A DNA stretch of 64,000 nucleotides from Wyeomyia smithii (taxonomy: Eukaryota; Arthropoda; Insecta; Diptera; Culicidae): the NCBI RefSeq assembly GCF_029784165.1, contig NC_073696.1, positions 190,634,498 to 190,698,497 on the forward strand, written 5' to 3'. A program made the position numbers and the translations under genes. Positions within the stretch are counted from its first letter, which is position 1. Each line of letters starts with the position of its first letter. The notes beneath the pieces are model-generated. The model made no database searches. It was given only the letters and a program-made list of their open reading frames with translations, and was not told the origin of the DNA. This document shows, in pieces, positions 1 through 11,417 of this stretch.

Positions 1-121
1 TTATCACAAACACTAGCAATTCACTTTTTTGCGCATCGCTCTCTAAGCAAAACGAACTGACGAATGGAATTATACGAATAGTGAATGCGCTGCAGTCACG
101 CTTCCGCTTTTGTTCTAGGTA

Positions 122-127
122 TTTATT
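122..127 (-). promoter_or_regulatory. Candidate polyadenylation signal of the Ras-GRF-like gene
   Basis: On the minus strand AATAAA occurs 30 nt after the TAA stop. It would give a very short 3' UTR. Position and consensus are seen directly; use is inferred. A further signal beyond the window edge cannot be excluded. Confidence 0.45.
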
Positions 128-156
128 TTTTCTACAACTGTTTGTTTCTGCACGGT

Positions 157-345
157 TTAAACATTCGCGGTGTTGGGTGCACTCAGACGCGAACTTCGCG
201 GTTCAATTTGCAGCGACTTTCGGTACAACTCGTCGTCGTCCAGCAGCAACGATGTGTCCAGGAGGTAGGATGTAACTTTCGCAATGTGATCAATTTTGTA
301 CGGCGTTTGTTGGAAATGGCGAATTTCGCGTATCACGTGCGCGAT
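157..345 (-). CDS. Ras-GRF-like terminal coding exon
   Basis: 189 nt starting in phase 0 after an AATTTCAG acceptor and ending in TAA at 157-159. It encodes IAHVIREIRHFQQTPYKI, DHIAKVTSYLLDTSLLLDDD, ELYRKSLQIEPR and a 12-residue tail. This matches the IREIR-FQQT-Y-I and LY--SL-IEPR end of RasGEF domains. The stop falls just after the domain, as in vertebrate Ras-GRF. The frame was missed by a simple plus/minus ORF view because the plus strand is also open here. Confidence 0.9.
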   Translation of the reverse strand: MAHVIREIRHFQQTPYKIDHIAKVTSYLLDTSLLLDDDELYRKSLQIEPRSSRLSAPNTANV

Positions 346-724
346 CTGAAATTAGCAGGTAGAAAAAATATGATACGATAGAATCAAGGCCGGAAAGAGT
401 GCAGTGTCCGAAAATCGAAGTGATTTAGTGAACAATATAGGAAACATTTTATCAATTCTTGATAACTAAATTGCAATGTTTTAAGCAGATACAATCAATT
501 ATTAATGCATTTTTATTTATTTTCTCCTGAAGATATTTAAATTATTGAACTATCTTATTGATATTCCTCTGCACAAGTTGATTTCGAACCAGATCTGCTC
601 GAAATTATTTGTACTATTTCCGCACCAGTGCGAGAAAAATCGAAATGGTACCGTTTGTGTCCGTTGGGGTAACAAATCGAGGTTGGAATTTATCTTCATA
701 AATCAATGAGTTTTCGGTACTCAC

Positions 725-922
725 CATGCGCATTTTGGAAAAATTCAGCAACCGGTCCGGTGTAAAGTCCGGCGTGCCTTCCTCTATGAAGGAAAGATCG
801 GTTAGATACATGCCCAGGTACGGAATGCAGGGTGGATCGCAGCGGTGCAGGGCCTCTCGCATTACCCGGAAACGCCCATCCGAGCACACCACAGCCTGCA
901 GTTTGGTGATTGTCGATTTGAT
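725..922 (-). CDS. Ras-GRF-like exon: PPCIPYLGMYLTDL / NFSKMRM block
   Basis: 198 nt, exactly 66 codons, flanked by a TTCCATTGCAG acceptor and a GTGAGT donor, both phase 0. It contains EGRF-like SDGRFRVMREAL, the diagnostic CDPPCIPYLGMYLTDLSFIE, and EEGTPDFTPDRLLNFSKMRM. PPC(V/I)PYLGMYLTDL--IEEGTP is the most conserved signature of Ras-GRF/RasGEF catalytic domains; the following helical hairpin opens the Ras nucleotide site. The reading frame continues past the donor into intron, so the donor is needed to keep homology. Confidence 0.92.
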
Positions 923-1768
923 CTGCAATGGAATGGTAAAACTGGTTAGTGATTGATAGTGAGCTCATATTGGCGGACTTTATCAAAGCAAAAGCGCTTT
1001 GAAACTTTTTAACGTGATTCAAAAACAGATTTGGACGGATATTCTACTTCCAATCATTCAAAACTAGGTAATATTTTCTGATTTGCTTAACGAGATAAAT
1101 TAAACGCATTTTTTTCTGCTAGTCGCAACATTCGGAAAACATTAAAAACACATAATTAATGCGTGAATTATTCATAATTTACTCTCCCCAAACGAACCAT
1201 AAAAATGCCACCAACAAACATCCCTGATTCAACTTTTTCGCGGACGGCGAATTAACAAGCAAATAAGCCTTAACAACATTATGCCATGTGAAGGCAAATT
1301 GTTTGGGCTTGGCATAACTGTAGAGCGCAAATGCAACGGCTCCCGTACATCCTTCGCAAATATTCATTTTCATTAACCTCACTCTCAGCAGCAACGCAAA
1401 CAGAAGTAAAAGCATTTTATTTTCAAAGTTCTCTCATAACTTGGGGCTCACAATGTTTATTGTGTCCTTCGTATCCATTAACTATACATTCACACACCGT
1501 GACTCTTACGCACGGTCTCGGTGCTGTGATCCACAATTATTCATGGCAATCAGAGTGACTTGATGTTGGTCGGGGTTCATCAACTCGCATTAGGCGTCTT
1601 CTCTATATACTCCGTTACTGTATATCAAATATCTAACCTATTAGCATGTTTATATAAACCAACAAAGCTCAATCCATTATACAATATATCCCTCAAAGAT
1701 AAAAGATGTAAGCATTAAAATCAAATCGTCAAATCAAATCATAGGTAAAGGATCCCAAGTAACAAAAC
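923..1768. other. Intronic sequence, nothing recognised
   Basis: Part of the 5.65-kb intron between exons 725-922 and 6573-6735. AT-rich, with no coding similarity, clear repeat or RNA gene. Confidence 0.5.
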
Positions 1769-1835
1769 TGGTTTTATCAAAGTTTTAAAGCGCTGTTTTG
1801 GCTGTATTAAGCGCTATAAAACTTTGATAAAACCA
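1769..1835. repeat. Short perfect-type hairpin (foldback)
   Basis: Two 26-nt arms, 1769-1794 and 1810-1835, are reverse complements with about one mismatch around a 15-nt loop. Each arm contains GGTTTTATCAAAGTTTTA. It could be a tiny MITE or a hairpin-forming intronic RNA; nothing in the sequence decides between these. Confidence 0.6.
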
Positions 1836-1894
1836 TTATTATTACTAGAGATGGTTCTATACAAAAATGCCTTAAGCTCAATAACATTACAATG

Positions 1895-2265
1895 GATTTA
1901 AAAAATAGAAAAAAAAAACAAAAAAATAAGGATACAAAAAAAAATTTAAGCAATGGAAATCAGAACAAAGAATACTCAAAAACAGGAAACAAAAAACAAC
2001 ATACAAAAAATAGACGGAAAAGAGAACAGAAAGCTCAAATTGAAAATTATTAAAAAAGAAAACAGAAATCTTAAATTAAATATTGTGAAAACAAAAAAAA
2101 TAAAAAAGGAAATAGTTAACAGTAAACGGCAGACAAACTAAAATAAAAACAGAAAATAGACAGCACAAAATAGAAGGCAATAGACAACAGAAAATAGATA
2201 ACAAAATATCAAAGTCAGAAAAAAGAATGTAGAAAATAAAAAACAGATAACACAAAAACAGAATA
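1895..2265. repeat. Degenerate A-rich heptamer repeat (CAGAAAA-like), left part
   Basis: A-rich sequence with recurrent CAGAAAA, CAGAAAT and CAAAAAA words at about 7-nt spacing, increasingly regular to the right. It is the decayed left flank of the array that resumes after the inserted MITE at 2266-2676. Confidence 0.6.
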
Positions 2266-2676
2266 CAGGTCGGACTTGATTATCCGGAACATCAAAAAAA
2301 AAATTCATTCCGGATAATCAAGTTTTCCGGATAATCGAATCACACAAAAAATACTGAAATTTTAACTAACGTAAAACATATATTTCTTTTATTTATGTCA
2401 CTTGTATGATGCAGTGGCGTAACCAGAAGTTATTTCTGAGCCGGAAAGTGGTAAAATCTTGAGAAGCAAAAAAAGTTGGACATTGATTACTTTCACTTAA
2501 TTCGAACATGTCCCAAACATGGTAACAAAATATGCCAGAAGAGATGGTGAAGGCAAAATTTCTTAATAAAAATTAAAAACGAACACCAAAAAAATTGAAT
2601 TCCGGTTAATCGAGTCTAAAAACCCGGATAATCGAATTCCGGAAAATCGAGCCTCCGGAAAATCGAGTCCGACTCA
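2266..2676. mobile_element. Pogo/Tigger-type MITE with TA target sites
   Basis: Ends are imperfect 23-bp inverted repeats: CAGGTCGGACTTGATTATCC at left against TGAGTCGGACTCGATTTTCC at right (reversed). TA lies immediately outside each end. Subterminal CCGGATAATCGA words repeat inside both ends. It is 411 bp with no transposase. It is inserted into the heptamer satellite, so it is younger than that region. Pogo/Tigger assignment rests on TIR style and TA sites only. Confidence 0.7.
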
Positions 2677-2959
2677 TAACAGAAAACAAAAAACCGAATG
2701 AGGGAAACAGAAAACAAAAAACTAAGAAAGGAAAAGAGAAAATATTATAAAAAAAATCAGACACAGAAATAATTAAACAGAAAACAGATATCAGGAAAAA
2801 CAGGAGAGAGTAAACAGAATACAAAAAAAAACAGAAAACGAGAATAAAAATCATAAAGAAAACGCGGAAACCAGAAAAGGATAATAGAATACAAAAATAA
2901 ATTAGAAAACAGAAAACAGAAAACAAAAAGTAGAAAATCAGAAAAAAGAAAAATGAAAA
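2677..2959. repeat. Degenerate CAGAAAA heptamer repeat between MITE and core array
   Basis: Continues the A-rich heptamer pattern interrupted by the MITE. Units such as CAGAAAA, CAGATAT and CAGGAAA recur at 7-nt and near-7-nt spacing up to the homogeneous array. Confidence 0.6.
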
Positions 2960-3848
2960 CATAAAACATAAAACATAAAACATAAAACATAAAACATAAA
3001 ACATAAAACATAAAACATAAAACATAAAACATAAAACATAAAACATAAAACATAAAACATAAAACATAAAACATAAAACATAAAACATAAAACATAAAAC
3101 ATAAAACATAAAACATAAAACATAAAACATAAAACATAAAACATAAAACATAAAACATAAAACATAAAACATAAAACATAAAACATAAAACATAAAACAT
3201 AAAACATAAAACATAAAACATAAAACATAAAACATAAAACATAAAACATAAAACATAAAACATAAAACATAAAACATAAAACATAAAACATAAAACATAA
3301 AACATAAAACATAAAACATAAAACATAAAACATAAAACATAAAACATAAAACATAAAACATAAAACATAAAACATAAAACATAAAACATAAAACATAAAA
3401 CATAAAACATAAAACATAAAACATAAAACATAAAACATAAAACATAAAACATAAAACATAAAACATAAAACATAAAACATAAAACATAAAACATAAAACA
3501 TAAAACATAAAACATAAAACATAAAACATAAAACATAAAACATAAAACATAAAACATAAAACATAAAACATAAAACATAAAACATAAAACATAAAACATA
3601 AAACATAAAACATAAAACATAAAACATAAAACATAAAACATAAAACATAAAACATAAAACATAAAACATAAAACATAAAACATAAAACATGAAACATAAA
3701 ACATGAAACATAAAACATGAAACATAAAACATAAAACATAAAACATGAAACATGAAACATGAAACATGAAACATAAAACATAAAACATGAAACATGAAAC
3801 ATGAAACATGAAACATAAAACATAAAAAATAAAACATAAAACATAAAA
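2960..3848. repeat. Tandem heptamer array, (CATAAAA) x 127
   Basis: From 2960 to 3687 there are 104 consecutive perfect CATAAAA units. From 3688 to 3848 there are 23 more in the same register with CATGAAA and other variants. Because 7 is not a multiple of 3 and the unit gives no stop on the minus strand, all three minus frames read an endless FMFYVLC-type heptapeptide. That explains very long but meaningless open frames here. The perfect block points to recent expansion. Confidence 0.97.
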
Positions 3849-4345
3849 CGTAAAACAGAAAACAGGAAACCAAAATCAGAAAACATAAAACAGAAAACAG
3901 AAAACAGGAAACAGGTAACAGAAAACAGAATACAGAAAACAGTAAATTACAAACAGAAAACAGAAAACAAAAAGCAGAAAATCAGAAAACAGAAAACATA
4001 AATCCGAAATTAGAAATCAGAAAACAGAAAACAGAAAACAGAAAACAGGAAACAGGTAACAGAAAACAGAAAACAGAATACAGAAAACAGTAAATTACAA
4101 ACAGAAAACAGAAAACAAAAAGCAGAAAACCAGAAAACAGAAAACATAAATCCGAAATTAGAAATCAGAAAACAGAAAACAGAAAATAGAAAACAGAAAA
4201 AAGGAAAACAGGATACAGAAAACAGTAAACGGAGAACAGAAAACAGAAATTCGAAACTCGAAACTCTAAACAGAAAACAGAAAACAGAAGACAAAAAACA
4301 GAATACAGAAAATAGTAAACAAATAACAGAAAACAGGAACAACAT
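3849..4345. repeat. CAGAAAA heptamer flank with 148-bp direct duplication
   Basis: Units continue in the same 7-nt phase but mostly as CAGAAAA, CAGGAAA and CAGTAAA. A block ending in CATAAATCCGAAATTAG is present twice, starting near 3993 and 4141, an offset of 148 nt. This is a higher-order repeat within the satellite. Confidence 0.85.
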
Positions 4346-6572
4346 TCCTACTATCTGGGAGATGCGAACAGCATCATATTCAATATTAAATTAAACAATA
4401 AATTGGTTTTTCGAGGACAGAATAGAAACAGAACTGAAGAATTGTTATCTTCGGGTACCAGGAGCGTTAACTGTAGCGGATAACAGTAGCAGCAGGTACC
4501 AGTAACTGTAGTGGGTATCAGTAGCAGCACGTGAACAAATTGTTTAAGAATGAGAGCTGCTTCAAACTTTTCTAAATACCTTTACCTCCGAGACATCAAA
4601 TTAGTCTAAGTTCACGAAAGCGCAATTGATTGGCCTGTTAAGACGGAGAACGACCAACTTCCGAGGCAGCTAGAGGCCCCCAAAATTCACAGGAACTATC
4701 AAAAAGCTAAGCTATAAACAGTAGCTCGCAAAACTCAGTGCAGTCTCTTGACAAGCACTCCGCTCTGATTTCCTTTACTCGACAAATGCCAAAACCGAAT
4801 TTAAATAAAGCATGGGAATTAGATCGAAACACAGCGGCCTTCTGTTACTAGTGACGCGCGATGATACAAAATTTTCAAAAGACTTTTGGTGTAACGTTAT
4901 AATTCTTTGGCTAAAATTGATATTAAATTTGTATTTGATTCGTTAGTGTTTGTCTTTTTTTTTTTTTTAATTTAATAACTGTCATGTAGCAACATATTCG
5001 GTATTGTCATAATAATCCCTTATTGACGTTTAAAATCTTACATCAAAATTGTTACTTGAGCGAGTCCATAGTGTCGAAAGTACCAAGCCGCAACCGTACG
5101 TTGTGCTTCAATCATGAAATTTCCTAATCCAATTTAGAACGACAGAAGAACTGCCATGCTTCGATTTACTTTTAAAAGGTGCATTTCCGTAAAGGATACC
5201 ATCCAACATGAATTTTTCTTGTTCAGCTATTTTGTCAAACATTCGGCACAATTGCCTCAACCATTGCAAACCGTTTTAATAGTGACTACACTAGTTTTCC
5301 AATATTTGCACAGAAGGCTGTCCTGCTGACCCTCAGAACTCTTCTGAAAATCAGTGAAGCGGAAAATTCACTGCGATTTCAATTTACTGCCCTGTTCGAA
5401 CAATTCCATAACCTTTGCCAACTTTTGCACTTGGTCGAATAAATTGACGATGCCAAACACCAGCCAACGGGTATTTAAAGGACTCGAAGCGCGGTAGCCC
5501 TGCGATGTTCTGCAAAACAATGGACATTACTTGCTTGTGCTGGGTATGTGTATACAAAGGCAGACTGTGCAATGTTTGTTGGCCCTTCTCCAAAGGTCCT
5601 TTTTTCTGGCGCTCTACTGTACGCTAGTCCATATGCCGCTTTATTTTCTTTCGGTTTTTCTGCTTCGGAATAGGAGAGCTATAGTTAATGTTGGCATATT
5701 AAACCGAACGTTTAACGGCATTTACTTCTCAACCTACGGCATTGATATTAAACTTTTCTACAGGTACCCTACACCAGACTTGGTACCTGTTTACGGGAAC
5801 AACAGTTTCCCCTACCCAACACAAGAAATAACACTGCATATCGGTTTGTCATGTTCCGCCCGAACAAATGGTGCTCTGGCCGAAAGTGCAAGTTCATCAT
5901 TTTTTGTCTCCGCGTTGTCCCCATTTCCTTGTTTCAAGTGGATATTGCATGTTGGCTACAAAAGTAGACTTCCAGTGAGTGCAGTACTCCATTCTAGCCA
6001 TACTTTGAACTTCTTGCCATTTGTTTCCAGCTTTCGGTCGGTTCAGAGCTGCCCTGCCAGGCACAACGTGTACCATTCCAATAAAACCCGAGTATTCACC
6101 CCTTCTCTGCGTGGTACCACCGGAAAGTAAGCAAAGCCAGTCCGGAACGGCAAGCCTAATAGCATCTGGTCATGAAACAACTATTATTTGAAAACATTTT
6201 TGGGATGGTCAAAAGGGCAGGCTTTGCTGTGATTAATTACTGTTTCGGATTACGGAAGGCGGTTCGATTTACAGCAATAATTTGCTACTTTGAATAACTG
6301 TGTGAGGAGAAGCAAACTAACTTGTATTGTAGGAAGAAGTACAAGAACAGTAGTTCTTTACGAAGAATATAAGAGCCAACATTTTCATCAACCCTGATCT
6401 CAATTCAGTTCCATCAATCCAGCTCCTAAAATGTAGTGACCAAAATAGATTCTGTCGTAAGAATACCAGCTGCTGCTAATGAAAACCTATTTTTAAAGAG
6501 TGAACGGACGTCACAAACCAGAGTATTCTGTGCTGTTGCTTACAAAATATCACAACAAATGTTTTTACTTAC
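4346..6572. other. Intronic sequence without a recognised gene
   Basis: Rest of the 5.65-kb intron. Several open frames up to about 200 codons (for example 5531-6130 plus) have no recognisable domain and odd composition. Minus-strand words around 5160-5270 look like scraps of a decayed coding repeat, but no family can be named. Confidence 0.4.
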
Positions 6573-6735
6573 TGTTCTAGGTACTTTGTCCCAAGTTTTC
6601 TTCAGTCGGTACACAGCCGCATTGGTAAAGGCAGCACAAATTTGTAATACTCCATTAAAGTTATGCAAACATCGGCAGATGTCAGCAACGGCCGTCCACT
6701 TCTCGATGGCAGCTACCCGCGCTGTCATGTTGCTT
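6573..6735 (-). CDS. Ras-GRF-like exon: ARVAAIEKW ... LKKTWDKVPRT (catalytic core)
   Basis: 163 nt: one base completing a split Arg codon, then 54 codons to a phase-0 GTAAGT donor. The sequence SNMTARVAAIEKW, AVADICRCLHNFNGVLQI, then VYRLKKTWDKVPRT matches the helical-core block of Ras-GRF (FNAVLEI and IFRLKKTW-KV in the family). This block contributes to the Ras-binding groove of CDC25 domains. The acceptor is TCCTCGCAG. An AG three bases further in would give the same phase but one residue less. Confidence 0.9.
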
Positions 6736-6818
6736 CTGCGAGGACAAAGTTGTTCAGTTGTTACTCCATACTGATGGCCAGAAAAATAACAAGAAGGAAA
6801 AAAACCAGACAAACTTAC

Positions 6819-6938
6819 CTCGAAACTATTTCCGAACACACCAACCGTGAACCGTCGTTGAACCGTTTCGTCATAAGAATAATATGTTCCGCACGCGACT
6901 TTTTGTCGGATTTCATCCACGCCTGACCGAGAAATTCT
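6819..6938 (-). CDS. Ras-GRF-like exon: EFLGQAWMK ... SEIVS segment of RasGEF domain
   Basis: 120 nt between a CCTTGCAG acceptor and a GTAAGT donor: one base, 39 codons, two bases. Read in the phase demanded by the neighbouring exons it gives EFLGQAWMKSDKKSRAEH, IILMTKRFNDGSRLV and CSEIVS. These correspond to the E(E)FLGQ-WMK, TKHFND-S-L and SEI elements of Ras-GRF catalytic domains. A longer stop-free frame overlaps this stretch in another phase and would mislead an ORF-based scan. The 83-nt intron to the next exon is short. Confidence 0.88.
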
Positions 6939-9180
6939 CTGCAAGGGGATTAGTAGGAAATGATATCAATATTAAAAAGACACACAAAAGTGGTGTGCAA
7001 TTTCAAATTAAAAACTGTTCCATACCTAAAGTCAATCTTATTTAATATTGTTTCGAAAATTGCCTATTATTATTACTATTTGTTTCTTACGACTATACAC
7101 ACTATTGATTTGAAGATAAAAGGTCGGTTTCGAATTAATTTTAAAACCCCAGAAACACATGCATTTTTTTAGTCTTCCTTATATCAGTGAGAAATGAGTT
7201 GGACTTTTTGATTTCTGCTATTTAATCGTAATTTGCCATTGTTCTTGCCGCTCTCATTCAATGATAGCGACAATGTTAACAGTGTTGTATATTCATTCAC
7301 GCTATGTTTTCGATACACGTGCAAAGAGAATGTCAATGTGTATACCGATGAGATCATATTGAAAGCAAAATTTTAACACATATCACGGCACATTAACGCT
7401 TCATTTGATGACAATATTCGCATGAAAACGCTTTTTTGTTTGTAGTTTTTCAATACATGGAATAAATTCTAGAAAGCTTTCAAAGACTAATATTTCCGTA
7501 CATTCGCTGTACGATTGGCGCATTTCCGCAAATATAAAAAGTAAAGGAACCGATTTCAAGTATATAGCCATTGAGCACCCACTCAGACGCGAATATCAAA
7601 TAATGATAGCTGTTTTGAACAGTCAACAGACTATACACTCTTCAGAAACTTAGCGACGCCTGCCTGAAACTTCCGTTGACATGATAGCGTGTCAAGGTTG
7701 ATATGCTTGCATAGATCACATAAATTTTTCGGTCCACACCATGGTAAGTTTTTGTTAGATTCATTCAGATAGATCATTTTTAAACGTTTCATAGGCTACA
7801 GATCAAATGATAGAAATTAGCGAGTAATGTCTAAGATGAATTCCACCGTAGAGCAATATAAGGCTTCCAAACAATACGGATCGTTCAAATCATTACTTAT
7901 TTTGGTTAAAAACCCCAACTGACAGTTGGCCCATGCTATGTCACCGGATCGATGACTAGCCTGTTATTTTTTGTTTCCAGTACAGCACTTGAGTCATTCA
8001 AATCAATTCAAGCCTAATGATGATGAAAATATCTTGCAACTGCTGCAAACGATGGTCATCGCACTTCATCAAGAATGGAAAATTCCCAGAATGTATAAAC
8101 ATAGTACGAAATGTAATGGCCTCAAGTGGCTTCCTTGCGGTAAGCCACTCAAATAATAAACAATGAACAATGAACAATAAACAAATTACCCTCGAGATTT
8201 GGTTGGACAACAGGTCTTTGAACCCATATGAACCAAATACCCCTAAGTTTTCTATTCCAGTTGTATAGTACAGGTATGCTTGAGCCCAATAAAGTCGTGG
8301 TTACCGAACGTCCAGGCATAATAATATGTTGATCTGTAAACTGATCTATGTGCTAACTGAACTGCGTTTCCGTATGCGTCTGTTTTCCCATATCAGAGGC
8401 AAATAACAACATCAGATCCGAAGAATGTGGTGCCTAGCCGAATATATCCAAGAGGGAGGCCCCGTCGCTAGGTTATGTATTGTGGCCCTAGTACAAACAA
8501 TCCAGAAAAAATACGAATCGAAATGTGAATGATGGAAGTCGCAGCCACTCAAAAAGTGCGATGTTACCGCCGTGATCAAATTAAATTCATAAACCGTGCA
8601 AGCAGCGTCAACAAACTCAATCTGTAAATAAACAAACGATCAAATTACAATCGAATGTTCCCGCAGGTAGCGTGGAGTAGTCATGCACACACAAGGGCAA
8701 CGATCGGCAACAAAATAGTAATTACGTAGGGTCAGCGTTTTGAGGTAGGTGTAGGAGATTTAGTATATAACGAAAAATTGATTGAATAATATCGAAGCTT
8801 ATGGTTAGTCTCGAATTAGTCGTTTCATTGGACAGGCCGAACCTTCCTATTTTACTAAGTGATTACTCTTTGATTTCTCTTCAAGGTGCATAGACCTCCA
8901 CATTAGCGAGGACACTAGCTAGGAGACCTAACCGGACCAGAGCGATCCTTAATATTATACAGAAATCCTTTAGAACGCAACTTATTTCGCTTTTCCAGAC
9001 ACATAGGCCTTCACTATAGTGAGGCAACTAGCAGGAAACGGGAAAAACCGGGTAGTCGTTGTTAACAGAAGTCTTGGTCCGCCTTGATTATCGGTTCCGC
9101 TCGAGCATCGAACTGTCGTTCATTAGACAAAGCCTCGTTAACCCGTACATTTGCCCGAGGAGGCCGCGCAGCACGAATGA
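6939..9180. other. Start of 15.4-kb intron, nothing recognised
   Basis: AT-rich sequence lying between the exon at 6819-6938 and the first recognisable LINE scrap. No coding similarity, RNA gene or structured repeat was identified. Confidence 0.4.
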
Positions 9181-9189
9181 CAGTAGAAC

Positions 9190-9430
9190 CCATCACATAC
9201 AAACAAAGGAAATATATCAAGCATGTCATTACGTGGCCATGAGTGACCGCTTATGCGTGTTGAGATACAAGGACAGATACAGGCTGATCAATCTATACGA
9301 ACCGACAAATAATGATCAATCAATTTATGAGCTTCTCGATACGAAGTGCCCAAAACATGATTTAAATATCATCACGGGAACGAAAACGCAGAGGTTAGAT
9401 AAGAGTGGTTATTTTGTCCTATTATTGGTA
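9190..9430 (+). mobile_element. LINE endonuclease remnant
   Basis: A plus-strand frame reads SDRLCVLRYKDRYRLINLYE then PTN...CPKHDLNIITG. This resembles the apurinic-type endonuclease of the LINE family present at 26-31 kb (there SDRLCLLRMKGRFYN). Only the central part of the domain survives. A short, decayed intronic insertion. Confidence 0.55.
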
Positions 9431-9491
9431 GACGCAGCCTCCATGACAGTAATAAAAATCTAGCGGTGTTTTGATCAATTGGTAATTCGGT

Positions 9492-9965
9492 TTAATGATG
9501 GCAATTGAACTCGTGACCAAAATCGCCATCATAAAACCGGAGTAATAAAAATTGCCTGAAGTTAGTGAGATTCACTGCAGCTAAAGATATGGCAATCTGT
9601 AGCACATACTTCGCACGAAAGGACATCCGGTAACGTTCGAAACCAAACGTAGACTCAGTGGTGATCTCGTGGTACGAACGATTCACGCCCAGCTGGCCCT
9701 CGTGAGTCGAGCACTTTGAGTAGGATACGGTTGGGCATTGAACCGGTTGAATGCCTAAATAAATAGTAAAAGCACATCCACGACACAGTCTGTAATCAGC
9801 GAGCGGTGCTGGATACGACCACATAAAGCACACGCAACACGTGGTTCGATGCGAAGTGTCAAGAGGTGACGGACGCGAAAACAACCAGTCCGTGCTCACA
9901 CGCTGGCGGTAGCAAATCGTGTTAATCGTCAAATGAGGAAAAGTTGCCGCGGGGTTTTTTTGCAA
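9492..9965 (-). other. Unassigned open frame, 157 codons
   Basis: Open from 9965 to 9492 with ATG start and a fair number of Cys/Trp/Tyr residues. No family is recognised, no splice signals fit the Ras-GRF-like gene, and the strand agrees with the host gene only by chance as far as can be told. It may be chance or a decayed repeat. Confidence 0.2.
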
Positions 9966-10448
9966 GACTGCGGGGAAAACTGCTAACAGACATCTAACAG
10001 AGCTCAGGGAGTGTGATTGAATTTAACCGAACCCGCTAAAATCCTTTTAGTCACCAACCCTTACTTTCTTGGAACAACTGTTAAGTTTTTCATCGGGAAG
10101 TGGCTTTTTGTGTTTCATGCACTTTCTTTACTCTTATACTTTATAGCTACCAGAATACTGACAGTTAGCTACCACTGACGTGGTGGTGGTTGATTCGCTA
10201 CACACGCTGTAGCTCCAGGACTCTAAACGAACCGAACTCCATATGTCTGGATCTACTCACATCTTCCGAACTAAGTTGTCCGGAACAGAGATTTGAAAAA
10301 TCCCTTTCTAAAAAGACGCTCGAACGTTTTCTCGTTCAGTTACATGCTTTCCTTTTTGTGCGATCCTTCGCTCATTTTCAACTTGTATCTGCAGCATGTT
10401 CAAATTCAAAGAACGGTTGAGAGCAGAGCGAATGTGGAACGAGCTGCG

Positions 10449-10745
10449 GGCAACGTTTGCTTCCGCAAAAGGACCACCGCTTTGTCTTTCATGTCCGTCA
10501 TAAAATCGTCTGCCAGCATTCACACATCACTTTTCGTTTGCGTTCATGATCGACCGAAAAAACAGTCAATCAGTCTTCAACATTCACGAATATGCAATGG
10601 GCTGCGTGCATTGTTTCCGCAAAAGGAGCACGGCCTCGGTATTCAAGGCCGTTCGGGAAACTTCGTACAATGTTCTGTCTACATTACCATTCCGTTTTTC
10701 GTTTATGTTCATGATCGACCGAAAAAACAGTCAATCAGTCTAAAG
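10449..10745. repeat. Two diverged tandem units of about 160-166 bp
   Basis: GATCGACCGAAAAAACAGTC occurs at about 10546 and again 166 nt later, each time after CGTTT-TGTTCAT. A TTTCCGCAAAAGGA block also recurs at similar spacing further left. This makes a short tandem duplication with later divergence. Confidence 0.8.
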
Positions 10746-10839
10746 CATTCTTACGTTTGAGGCGTAGCGAGTGAATTCCGAAATGATGCTTAACATTGTT
10801 GTCAAAATTACGATTTGTGGTTGTAATAAGTTTTAAATA

Positions 10840-10999
<160 letters not shown>

Positions 11000-11417
11000 T
11001 ATATTTAAATAAAAAGCTCGCAACGTTTGTATCCGTTGTTTTTTCATAGAGTGAAAGTGGTACATACTACATGACCGTCGTATCCAAATTCAATTACGTT
11101 TTAATACAAAATTCCAATTCTTTTGATCGTCTCGTTTTGTTGCATGCTCTGCACTGCATTAGTGCAGTTGAGTCTATAAAATTCAATAATCAAAGTAAAT
11201 TGATTTACAGCATTTAAAGAAAAATCAACCACTCGTGCTCGCAACAACACAAATAGGTAGGTATATACCGTAAATCGGGGTAACATTGATCCGTTTTTCA
11301 CTTTTTCGTGAGTACGCTGGGGTCTTTTTTTACGCGGGTTTTTATGTGGTTTTTTATACGCGATTTTTACAATAACGCGGATTATTTTTACTCGGTTTTT
11401 TGACATAACGCGGATAA

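Noticed and set aside
2960..3848. CRISPR array
   Set aside because: Repeats are contiguous 7-mers without spacers, in a eukaryotic intron.
2606..3886. 426-codon and other long minus-strand open frames rich in Phe/Met/Tyr/Cys
   Set aside because: They are the translation of the 7-nt tandem repeat in each frame; the heptamer has no stop on that strand. No gene is implied.
5531..6130. 199-codon plus frame as a gene
   Set aside because: Composition is not protein-like, there is no domain, and it lies antisense within the Ras-GRF-like intron.
6819..6944. Long minus frame starting MQRISRSGVDEIRQK as the Ras-GRF-like exon
   Set aside because: The homologous sequence (EFLGQAWMK) is in another phase; the open frame merely runs through two exons and an 83-nt intron.
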